NCBI GenBank assembly: GCA_021018815.1
Contig: JAITYX010000045.1
Span: forward strand, 3,534,001 to 3,598,000
Source: Talinum fruticosum
Taxonomy: Eukaryota > Streptophyta > Magnoliopsida > Caryophyllales > Talinaceae
DNA: 64,000 bases
Direction of reading: 5' to 3'
This document shows, one piece after another, positions 12,181 to 21,561 of the stretch. The notes beneath the pieces are model-generated. The model was not told where the DNA came from. It ran no database searches and saw only the letters and a program-made list of their open reading frames with translations. The translations under genes and the position numbers were made by a program. The number at the start of each line of letters is the position of its first letter. Position 1 is the first letter of the stretch.

Positions 12181-12639
12181 TTTATTTTAGCATGGAGTAA
12201 AAAGAGTCCATATATGAGAGGAAACCTCTTTTTTTAGAGCAGGAAACAATATTTTCTTTAGGTGAGACTTGAGATACTTATAAAGTGCAACTCGGATCAT
12301 ATGGTAACTTAGAACAAGTTTGCGGATAATTCATCGGAGCAAAGAAAAAGATTGTATCCATAGCAAATATGTTAAAGAGTTGAGTATCGAGTAAGACAAA
12401 TATGTAACTTAGAAACAAGTATGCTTATAGAAAGAAAAATCATTCATTGCTCAAAAATATAAATATGTACAGAGTAAAATAATATAAACTTAGACAAAAG
12501 GAGAACTCCTCCTAAACCAAACATCTATGTTTTTTATTTTTCTCCCCTATGCATTTCATCAAAAGTAGGTAGGAAATAACAGAAAAGTACAATAGATGTT
12601 GGACAACAAAATATATGAGTTAAAAAATTAATCTAAGAA
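12181..12639. other. Unassigned sequence left of the Tat element
   Basis: No gene, LTR end or target duplication was recognised here. It does not match the LTR at 26076-26638, so the left end of the Tat-type element lies in or near this stretch but cannot be placed. Confidence 0.5.
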
Positions 12640-12642
12640 GAG

Positions 12643-13004
12643 GTGGCGAGGTTGTGCGGAGGATGAGGGACGAGCACCGCGCTCGCACCTGTATGCCTGT
12701 GTAGAAGTGGTTGAGCGGGGAGGCTACAACATTGGAATGTCGGGATCTACTCGGTCTTGGTTCTATGAAGCAAGGACATATCATCCTCAGCCTCTTCTTC
12801 CTCCTTCTAGTGATGAGTCGGTAGATGGGCCTCCTACTCCCTTTTATCATGGCCGATGGGACTTGCCCAAGGAGAAAGGAAGTAGCCTCCGGCGAAGAAA
12901 AAGAGGAATCTTCCGGCGGAGAATAGGAGGAACCTTCCGGCGGAGAAGAGGAGGAACCTTCCGTCGGAGAAGAAGAGGAACCTTCCGAAGGGGAGTTGAG
13001 ATGA
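12643..13004 (+). pseudogene. Remnant ORF ending in acidic eight-residue repeats
   Basis: A plus-strand frame can be read from about 12643 to the middle of this stretch; it includes SGSTRSWFYEARTYHP and SSDESVDGPPTPFYHG. It then passes, with a frame change and one stop (near 12926), into repeats of the type EEPSGGEE that end at a TGA at 13002-13004. The repeat is a 24 bp minisatellite (12895-12990). It lies in the far part of the Tat-type element on the same strand as the extra ORF, so it may be a second antisense exon or ORF, or a piece of another element. No protein family was recognised. The codon-like character makes chance less likely, but the start is not defined. Confidence 0.35.
12895..12990. 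repeat. 24 bp minisatellite, four units
   Basis: Units of the form GAGGAACCTTCCGGCGGAGAAGAG are repeated about four times with point differences. Their length is a multiple of three, so the encoded acidic repeat is preserved. Confidence 0.85.
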
Positions 13005-13157
13005 CGGTCGTTGCGCATTCTTGTCTCAATGAATGAATGAATGAATGAAGTTCGCTTTGTTAACTTTGCTTTTCTTCGCCTTCCTATCTTGTCGTTGACG
13101 TTCTGTTGTGAAGAATAATTTTTACTTAGCCCCTTGGGCTTAGAGAGTAATTTTTGA

Positions 13158-13445
13158 GCAACCTTTCAACTCCCGGAAGCTTGAAAGTACTTGAGTATAG
13201 ATATCTCGCTAGGGAACATCCCGCGGAAAACGCGACCCCTAACCCGAGGATAGGAGTGTGAGTGCCCATGATGGAATGGGTCTTTGCGCGACCTTTCGGT
13301 ACCCGAAGGTTCGAAAGTGCGTGAGTCTCGCTAGGCAACATCCCACGGAGAACGCGACCTCCCAACCTTACGTCGGGAGTGCAAGTGCCCATGGCGGAAT
13401 GGGTCTTTGCACGACATTTCAGCTCTCCGAGGCTTGAAAGTGCTT
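13158..13445. repeat. Tandem repeat of 123-130 bp, about 2.3 units
   Basis: The words GACCTTTC-CCCGAAG-TTGAAAGT, CTCGCTAGG-AACATCCC and GAATGGGTCTTTGC recur in order at 13158, 13288 and 13411. The spacing is 130 and 123 bp, and the third unit is incomplete. Minisatellites in the untranslated region beyond integrase are known in Tat/Ogre-type elements and may seed satellite DNA. Confidence 0.8.
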
Positions 13446-13679
13446 TAGATATAGTTTCTTGAAGGGTACTCCTTTAGGGGATTGAGAACGCGATTCTTGG
13501 CTCCCGGAGGCCAAGTTCTTGCGAGAATGCGAATTGGTTTTGAGCCCCGAAGGATAGCCCCTTGTGTGGACGAGAGATACGACTTGTTATCCTCTAGAGG
13601 CTAAGTCGTTATTCAACGAGCGTTCGGGCCATGCTCGTTTTGTCTCTGTAATTCTTGCAATTTTTGTAATGATGATTTG

Positions 13680-14660
13680 ATATTTTTTTTGAAGACTCCC
13701 ACACCCGACCACTCATTCCGGCCCCTCCTACCGACCCCGAGGACCGACCGTTAACTACGACTGTTCGCCCTTAGCCCGGCTCTCTCTTGCGCCTCACTTC
13801 CTCTCGGCCCACTCTCACCCACGCCTACTCTCCTCTCGCTGGGCTCGCTAATCCTCCTCGGCCCAACTCTCTTCTCTCACTTCGCGGCTCTTTCCCCCTC
13901 CCGGGCCCGCTTGCCCCTTTTGGCCCACTCCTTTGAACTCTCCCCTCCCGCCTCTCTCTCTTCTCTTGCCCTAGCTGCCGTACGCCTCCTCTCTCTTCTT
14001 GCTGCGCCTCTACTCGCTTCCTCCGGCTGTCGCTGCTACTCGCCACCGAGCCCGGGTACACTCCCTCCCCTCTCTTGCTCGCCGCGACCCCCTACCCGGA
14101 CCCGAGTCCCCCTGCCCTCACTCTTCCTCTCTTCCTCCCTTCCTCCCGACCTCTCTATTTTGCTTGCTGTCCCCACCCCCGACTACACTTGGCCGGACCC
14201 GCTACTCCCGGACCCCTCTCGCTCTCACTCACTCGGCTCTCCCTCTCGCTAACTCCCTTTCTCGCCTCTCCGTTCGAGACCGGGTTCTCCCGAACCGACC
14301 CCCACCCCCACCCCGACCCCTTCCCCGACCCCTTCCCCTTCCCCGACACCCAACCCCGAGCCCTCCTCTCACTCTCTCGCTCTCACTCACTCGGCTCTCC
14401 CTCTCACCGACTCCCTTTCTCGCCTCTTCATTCGGACTCGGTTATCCCCGAACCGACCCCCACTCCGACCCCCACGCCGAGCCCTCCTCTCACTCTCTCA
14501 CTTACTCTCTCTCCTCTTAGACCCCACCAGCCCCGGACCGACCCCCACCCCGACCCCCCAAAGCCTCCACCCCGAGCCCTCGCCCCTACGTTAGCCCCAT
14601 CGAAGCAAAACATCAAAACGCCCCAAACCTTAACCCTAACCTTAACCCTCTAAAATTTTT
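13680..14660. other. Pyrimidine-rich low-complexity block
   Basis: About 1 kb is dominated on the plus strand by CT- and CCGACCCC-type runs, ending near CCTTAACCCTAACCTTAACCC. Long open frames on both strands here (for example 13825-14061, 13999-14520 and 14075-14653) are low-complexity Pro/Ser/Leu or Arg/Gly/Glu sequences with no domain, and I do not count them as genes. The block lies just upstream of the extra ORF promoter. Confidence 0.7.
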
Positions 14661-14806
14661 ATTTTTTATTTTTTATTTAACTTTTGCTTGAGCGAGAAAA
14701 CCCAAAATTTGTTAATTCGAATTTTGAATTTTGAATTTTTAAATTCGTTCTTGTGCGGGGAGGCGGTGCGGCTTTAACCGATTTTGACCGATCGGGAAGG
14801 GAGCTC

Positions 14807-14813
14807 TATATAA
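14807..14813 (+). promoter_or_regulatory. TATA box of the antisense extra ORF
   Basis: TATATAA at 14807-14813, within CTCTATATAACCCGCC, stands 188 bp before the first ATG (14995) of the extra ORF. Transcription would be expected to begin about 30 bp downstream, near 14840. This suggests the ORF has its own promoter, separate from the LTR. No transcript data are available. Confidence 0.5.
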
Positions 14814-14994
14814 CCCGCCTCCTAGTGTTCCTCTTCATTATCCACAAAATAATTCTCAAAGTGAGGTAGAGAGCACTTGGAAGGAGCCTTCAAGCTAGAC
14901 TCGAGCATTCATCATCTTCATTGAATTTTTGAGGTATAACTTCGAATAACCCACTTGTAGTTTGAATATTCAAGTAGATGCATGCCTTAGAATA

Positions 14995-17594
14995 ATGGGT
15001 AGATCCATGGACACCATTGCGGACCAGCATGATAGTTTGTCGAGTAATTGTGCCTTGGGTAGAGACTTGTTGTGCTCCGTGGATGGGTGTAGTAGTGACG
15101 GTGTTATAGGGAGTAAGTCTTTAGGAATGGTTGCGTCTGCGACTTGGAGGTTTCCGCGAACCTTGATAGTCATCCGGCGTGGCTTCTCGTGAGCTAGTCG
15201 TGCCTAGTCGTGCGCCATGGCGGCAAATTCTTGCGCCTAGCGCGATTGCGGAGGCCATCCCTTTGGCCACGCTACCCGCGACTTCAGATTCCCTTTATGA
15301 AAGGTCCCCCACTCCCAGTCTCAATAGTTATTCTCGGAAGGTGGTTTACCGTTGGGAAGTTAAAAGGAGTCATGGTCTCCGAGGACAAGTGACATTTGCG
15401 GGTTGCACCTTGCGGGAATCCGATAGCGGGATTATGCCTAGGCTTAAGACTACCTGTACGGTCAAGACCGTGGATGAGCTCATGCGGGATGGGTATTCCG
15501 GAGGTAATTCCCCGTCCTTAGATATTTCTTTAGATGATGAGGCCACCTTGTCTTTTACGCCACTTAATGGGATGGATGACTTAGCTGAGTTGTTTCCCGA
15601 GAGGTTGGACCCTAGTGATGGTCCAGGTTCTCACTTTATTGATCCGCACTTTGCGAATGACATGGTACGGGCGTCGAGGCTCTTTGGTCAATATCGCATC
15701 CCTTATAGTTATAGGATTCTGGTTCCATTGGAGCGGGACACGGTCAAGTCTCCGCCTCTCGGGTGCCGTGCCTTTTATAAAGCGGCGCTCGATGGTGGGG
15801 TGCGATTTCCGCTCCATCCTTTAGTTGTATCTATATGCAATAAGTTCAACTTGGCCCCGACCCAGATTGTTCCCAATTCGTGGCGCTCGATTTGTTCGTT
15901 TATCGCCACTTGTGAAATAAAAACCTCCCCTATAGCTTTGAATTGTTCACCCTCCTCCGTGGCTTTTAAAAGAGCGTCTCGTTAGATGGTGAACGAGTGT
16001 GGTATAGCTTCCCAAATAAGAGGGGATACATGACCGCCTTGGGTAGGGTATCCTTAATCCATAGGTGGAAGTATGAGTTTCTCTTTGTAGAGAAATTGGA
16101 TGGGGAGTGGGATGTCCCTGTTTGGAGTGATGAGGAGGAAGTTGTCAAGATGCCCGGTTCTCTCCGCGTGGTTTATCGTTACGAGGTATACGCCGCAATG
16201 GAGTACTTTCGCACCCAAGAGGTTCCACATCCTACGAGGGCGGGGAAGAAAGAGAAGCTTCTTTCCAGCTGGCTTCCCAAGAGGGAGTACTTTAAGAAGA
16301 ACTTGTTCCTCGTCGTCACTTGGATTGGCTCTCGATTCGAAACTCCCATAGGGTACTTATTCCCTCTCACGCTTGTTTTTGTTCATGTTTCGAACTGACT
16401 GACTTTGGTTTGTTTTCTGCAGATTAAGCAAGGGCTCTCCTATCCAAGCCTATGGTCGATTGCTCTCCGCACCGACGGGGTGATCGAGATACGAATCCCT
16501 CCCCCAAAGGCAAGGATGCCACGAGACGGAGGCAAGAAGGAGAAAGTGTCGGAGCCACGATCTTCGACTGCCGCTATCCCAACGATCGACATTTTCAAGG
16601 GAGCTCCAATAAACCTCCCGTGGTAAGCCTTACTTCCTCTATCATATCTTTTGCGTTCAATCTTTGATTTCATGCTAACATTATCTTTTTGTCATAGGCA
16701 TGTCCTCCTCTGGCTGAGAAGAATCGGGCATCGCCCGCTTCAACATCGGGGTGGGGGGTCGGATGGTGCGGGGATCGTCTAACTCGAGCAAATGCTCGAG
16801 AGACACTTCGGACCTTTCTTCCCATGAAAGAGCGACTCCCAGCCACGAGTGGCAAGGAGGTATGCTTGGGTCTCCAATCTCGCCGCTTTCTAAGTGCTGA
16901 TCCAGGACACCAAGGCTATCATGGTGGACAATCTTCGAAGGCCTATGGCGGCACTCGCTCGTAAGGATGTCGCCTCTCCCATTTCTGCTGTGTCGGTGAC
17001 CACAGTCGAGGTAAAGAATAACCTTTCTTATACTTGTGTTTTCTTTGCTTTTCGGGTTCTAATTCTTTTATTCCGTAGACCTTCATCAAAGTCCCGGAGG
17101 CCATAGAGTCCCAATCCACCTCCTCGGGTGCCGAGAAGGAGGTATCTTCTCTTCGAGGGCTCTTTGAAGAAGCTCTCGAAGGACAAGAAAGATGAGGCTG
17201 ATCACTTCCAAGGGAAGTGAGCAAGTTGAAGGCTTAGTCGGGGGCTTCCCAAGGGCGCAAGCGGGATCCGAAGGCACAATTGGAGGCCGCGAAGGCTGAA
17301 TTGGAGGCCGCTCAAGGAAAAGAATGAGACCTCGAGGCTCGCGTCGGAGCTGCCCGTGAGAAGGCTCGTAGATGAAGGTTGCGCTTCGAGTTTGTGCAAG
17401 AGATTGACGCCGAAGCGAGGGATACGACTCTTAAGAGGCTTCTTGTGTTGGTCTCCCCGACCTTGGGCAAGGAGGCGGAGGGGCTAGAGCAATGGCTAGC
17501 CTATGCTAACATCCTTTACTGCGAGGCCTTTGCCTCCCGATCGACTCTCCGGCCGAGAGCACTCCCGAGGACGGTGAGATTCCCCCGAGGATAG
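14995..17594 (+). pseudogene. Antisense extra ORF of the Tat element, gypsy-type Transposase_28-like
   Basis: This plus-strand gene lies opposite to gag-pol, beyond integrase. The segment 15179-15985 encodes a region like the plant 'putative gypsy type transposon' family (Pfam Transposase_28): residues such as YSYRILVPLERDTVKSPP, then FYKAALDGGVRFPLHP, then LAPTQIVPNSWRSICSF. The reading continues in a new frame at 15997-16398. Three candidate short introns follow: 16353-16422, 16623-16697 (GTAAGC...CATAG) and 17011-17078 (GTAAAG...CGTAG), 68-75 bp each. A last part at 17379-17594 is charged and may be coiled coil. The frame does not close across the first intron, there is a stop near 16892, and the N-terminal part is broken near 15180, so the copy is decayed. 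The protein's role is unknown; extra ORFs of this kind are described in Tat elements. Confidence 0.6.
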
Positions 17595-18402
17595 AGCTGA
17601 TGACCTAGTCGGGGACAGCCCTAAGGACTAGCTTTCGATCTCCTTCTACCTTCCTAACCCTTAGGATTGATTTTGATGGCTTACATGCCATTTGTTTTTG
17701 AATGGCCTGCATGCCGTATAACTTGATACTTTGCTACGTTGGATTCATTTTGCCTAGAACTTTTATCTTTGGCTAATCCTTGCTTGATGCCGCTTTGGAT
17801 GTCTACTCAATGTTTATTTGATGCTCGCTTGGATGCCTCTTTTGGTTGTTGCCGATTTTCCTTGTCGTTTTTGTATACATGATCATCTTTTGACTTTGGC
17901 AATTTTTGGCTATCTTAGGGGATTGCATTAGCCCTTAGTGTTGCCCCCAAAATCGGTACAAGCAAAACATACAAAAGTAAAATTTTACAATGTAGTTGCC
18001 ATAAGAGTTAACGAGTGGTCCCTACTCTTTCTTCTAACTTTAACAAAGTTTGAGAAAATACAACGAGAGGGACCGAAAGGTTGGGAGCTTTAGGGGTTCG
18101 AATTAGCCCCTAGTCATGCCCCCAACTTTGGCTAAGGTAAAATATACAACGAGAGAGATCGAGAATTTGGTTGTTCTAGGGGATCGTATTTGCCCCTATT
18201 CATATTCCAAAACCGACCTAAACTAAGACATGAGTCACAAAGTTGCAGAAAATTTGCTCATTGTATTAACATAGAAGATCAAAGTCCATTACAAGAGAGA
18301 GGAATGTGTGCCCCGTTGAGCGCTTTCGGAAAAGTCGCAACAATCGTGGTCGATTCCTTTACAAAATTTTTTTCTTTTTGGGAACTTGGGCGGGGTGGGT
18401 CT
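17595..18402. other. Spacer between extra ORF and integrase, no gene seen
   Basis: About 800 bp without a recognisable frame. Similar words (GCCCCTAGT-ATGCCCCCAA, ACGAGAGGGACCGA) recur around 17930-18190, which suggests degenerate short duplications. It is the converging 3' region of gag-pol and of the antisense ORF. Confidence 0.5.
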
Positions 18403-19581
18403 TTAAAGAAAGGCCCCCACGCCAGACCGATGAGCTTGTACTGCATACAAAAGTCGTTTCCTAGTACTTAGATGAAGTACTTCTTCAAGTTGCTTCGCTA
18501 TGCCATGCTCGGGGAATGTCTGCTCCTTCGAGGGTGGCCAACCTGTAGCTCCTGGGCGAACTACCTCATGGATGATGTATGGCCCTTCCCGGTTAGCCGT
18601 GAGCTTGCCGTGCTCAGTCGCCTTTCCTATAGCTTCGGTTTTTCTCAAAACCAGGTCACCGACTTTGAGATCTCTTCCCTTTACCCTCTTATTGTAGGCT
18701 CTTGCCATTTTCGGTTTGGTTATGGCCTCACAGAGATGGCTATCTCCTCGAACCATCGGGAGTAAGTCAAAGGCCTCCCGGAGGGCCACGTTGTTAGACT
18801 CCTCTTGAAAGTTTGTGAGGCGGAGGGTGTGAAGGGCTACTTCGACCGGGAGCACGGTTTTGAGATCCGTATACCAGCATGAAGCGCGTTTCTCCGGTGG
18901 TCGACTTCTCGTGGTCTCGATGGACCATAAGGCGGCTGGCAACTCATCCGCCCACTTTCCCTTGGGATCTTCTAGCTTCTTCTTAAGGCCGTTAAGTATG
19001 ACCTTGTTGGGTGACTCGACTTGGCCATTGGCTTGGGAATGAGCCACGGCCGTGAAGCGGGCTTGGCAACCATATTGGGCGAGGTAATCCCGCACCTTGT
19101 TGGTGTCAAATTGTCGCCCATTGTCAAATATCATTGCCACTAGGGACACCAAACCGGGTGATTGTATTTTTCCGGATGAACCTGCGCACTTCTTTTCGGT
19201 GATCAAGGCTACGACTTCCGCCTCTATCCATTTAGTGAAATAGTCCACCGCTACAAACAAGTATTCGCGCCGACCCGTGGCTTTCGGGAATGGGCCCAGG
19301 ATATCCATCCCCCATTTTACAAAAGGAAGGGGCTATTGGATGGGAGTTAGGTCGGTAGAAGGGCGCTTCGGCACAAGAGCGAATTTTTGGCATTTGTCAC
19401 ATTTCCTCACCAAGTTCATTGAGTCTTCCCGTAAGGACGGCCAATAGTATCCGGTCCGTAGAGCCTTTGCTGCCGGCGCCCTTTCGCCTATGTACGAGCT
19501 ACACACTCCTTCATGAATTTCTTCGAGTATTTTTCGACCCATTTCGGTGAGTACGCAATGAAGCAAAGGTTGGGAGTGCAC
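18403..19581 (-). pseudogene. Integrase of the Tat-type element
   Basis: This is the C-terminal pol part that inserts the DNA copy. The first segment (19581-19333) has the zinc-binding HHCC region: EIHEGVCSSYIGERAP, YYWPSLREDS, then CDKCQKF. The usual second histidine is replaced by tyrosine. A stop near 19335 separates it from the catalytic core (19308-18403). There the DDE residues can be placed in VAVDYFTKWIEAE, then IFDNGRQFD, then NGQVESPNK. The C-terminal part (RVKGRDLKVGDLVLRK) is typical of Ty3/gypsy integrase. The lost histidine and the stop show that the copy is inactive. Confidence 0.85.
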
Positions 19582-19899
19582 CCTTTTGTAGAGTGCTCCG
19601 TTATAGTAAACAAACCATTACTGCTCTCTTCTTGACATGCTCTGCTTCTTTGCTATCTTGCGGAAGTTCCCCTTGGATAGGAAGTTGATGAGGGGATCCA
19701 TCCAAGAGTTGCTCCTATCTAGCCACATGGTTTCTTTAACATCAATGTTTCTCTCTCCAAGTATCTCCCACTGGATCTTTTTTGGCTGCCCATCGGTCGA
19801 GGAGCTGGCGAGTTTAGAGAGGGCATCCGCTTGTCTGTTCTCCGAGCGAGGTACATGTAGGATTTCGAAGTCTTGGAGTCATTCTGCCACTTCCTTGAC

Positions 19900-20640
19900 C
19901 TTTGACGATACGCTATCATGTCATCGTCCCGTGCCTCGTATTCTCCGTTTAGCTGGGAGACTACAAGCTGGGAATCGGAGTAGGCTTTACGGAGCTCGCT
20001 CCTACCGCGTGACAGAGGTCTATGCCTCCTAGGAGGGCTTCGTATTCTGCTTCATTGTTGGAGGCCTTGAACATGAACTTGAGTGCGTGTTCGTATTGTT
20101 CCCCGTTGGCGAAGTGATAACCAACCTCGCCCCACTCCCGTCTTTGGTTGCTTGAACCGTCTACGTAGAGGGTCCAACATTCGTCTTGGGATGGTGGGGG
20201 CTGGTTTGGGTGTAAGCATTCTGCTATGAAATCCGCCAATGCTTATGCTTTGATACCTCTTCGGGGTTCGAATTCTAGGCCATATGGGGTCGGTTCGATG
20301 GCCCACTTCAGCATTCTTCGGGAGCTTTCAAGCTTACGTAACAAGTTCTTCAAGGGTTGGTCGGTAGGGACGATCACTTTATGCACCTCAAAGTAAGGTC
20401 GCGACTTTCGTTGGCCAAGAGGAGAGCATATGCGAATTTTTCAATCACAGGGTAGCGAAGCTCGGCGCCCGTGAGTGCATGGCTGTCGTAATACACCGGT
20501 ATTTGCTCGTTCTTTCGCTCCACAAGGAGGACTGCACTTATTGCTTGATCCGAGACAGCAAGGTAAATGAGTAGCGGCTCCCGGAGTGGGACTAGCAATT
20601 TTGGAAGTTGGGCCAAGTATGCTTTTAGTTGGGAGAATGC
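19900..20640 (-). pseudogene. Tandem RNase H-like segments of Tat pol
   Basis: Two pieces follow reverse transcriptase. The first (20616-20374), with PLLIYLAVSDQAISAVLL and LRYPVIEKFAYALLL, is the usual Ty3/gypsy RNase H region joined to RT. The second (20239-19961) reads WTLYVDGSSNQRREWGEVGY and NNEAEYEALLGGID, a typical aRNH-like fold start with the first Asp and Glu. A second RNase H between the first one and integrase is characteristic of the Tat lineage. The frames are interrupted between the two pieces and at the end of the second. Confidence 0.8.
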
Positions 20641-20859
20641 TTCTTCCGCTTCGGGATCCTACTCAAACTTTGTTCTCTTCTTGAGCACCTTGAAGAAGGG
20701 CTAGCATTTGTCTGCGGACCTTGACATGAATCGTCCGAGGGCTGCTACGCACCTGTTAACTTCGAACCTCCTTGATGGTCTTTGGGGACTTCATGTCAAG
20801 CACGGCTTGCACTTTGTCGAGATTTGCTTCTATCCCTCTGTGGTTGATCATGAAGCTTA

Positions 20860-21556
20860 GGAATTTTCCGCCCTTGACCCCGAATGTGCATTTTTGGGGT
20901 TCGGCTTCATCCCATACCTTCATAGGACTTCGAACGTCCTCCGGAGGTTGTAAATGTGATCTATGTCTTGCTTGCTCTTGACAATCATGTCGTCCACATA
21001 TACCTCCATGGTCTTCCCAATGAGGTGGGTAAAGACCATGTTGACCAACCTTTGGTAGGTGGCTCCTGTGTTTTCGATCCGAAGGGCATCACGTTGTAGC
21101 AATATAGCCCTTGGTCGATGATGAAGGCGGTTCTTTCCTGATCTTCCTTTCATAATGGTATCCGATGGTACCCGAGAAAGCGTCCATGAAGCGAGGGGTG
21201 GCTCGCCGTCACATCGACGAGTTTGTCGATTTTTGGTAAAGGATAGCTGTCTTTCGGGCACGCTTTGTTGAGGTCGGTGAAATCGACGCACATTGTCCAT
21301 GTATCGTTCGATTTTTCCACCAAGACGACATTGGCGATCCACTTCGGGTATTGGCATTCCCGGATGAACCACTGCCTCCAGTAGCTTTTTGACCTCCTCG
21401 GCCACCGTTGTCGCTGCGCTCCGCCCCAGAAGTCTTCGTTTTTGGATAACGGGCTTGTAGGATGGATCAACATTCAACTTGTGCTCGATGACCTTAGGGC
21501 TCAACCTTGGCATCTCTTTGGGTCCAAAGGAGAAGACATCTTTGTATTCTCTCGGG
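20860..21556 (-). pseudogene. Reverse transcriptase of the Tat-type element
   Basis: The polymerase domain begins just right of 21513 (PKVIEHKLNVDPSYKP) and includes YPKWIANVVLVEKSN and TMCVDFTDLNKACPKDSYPL in another frame. The active site YVDDM is at 21000-20986. At least two frameshifts break the domain. The resumption of this frame directly next to the LTR at 21562 shows that a foreign LTR now stands where protease should be. Confidence 0.85.
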
Positions 21557-21561
21557 AGTCA

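Noticed and set aside
14628..14650. Telomere-like CCTTAACCCTAACCTTAACCC
   Set aside because: Only a few imperfect units; too short and irregular for an interstitial telomere array. The same holds for the CCCTAA words near 28030.
13825..14653. Long Pro/Ser/Leu and Arg/Gly/Glu frames up to 192 codons
   Set aside because: Open on both strands through a CCGACCCC/CT array; repeat translation rather than a protein.
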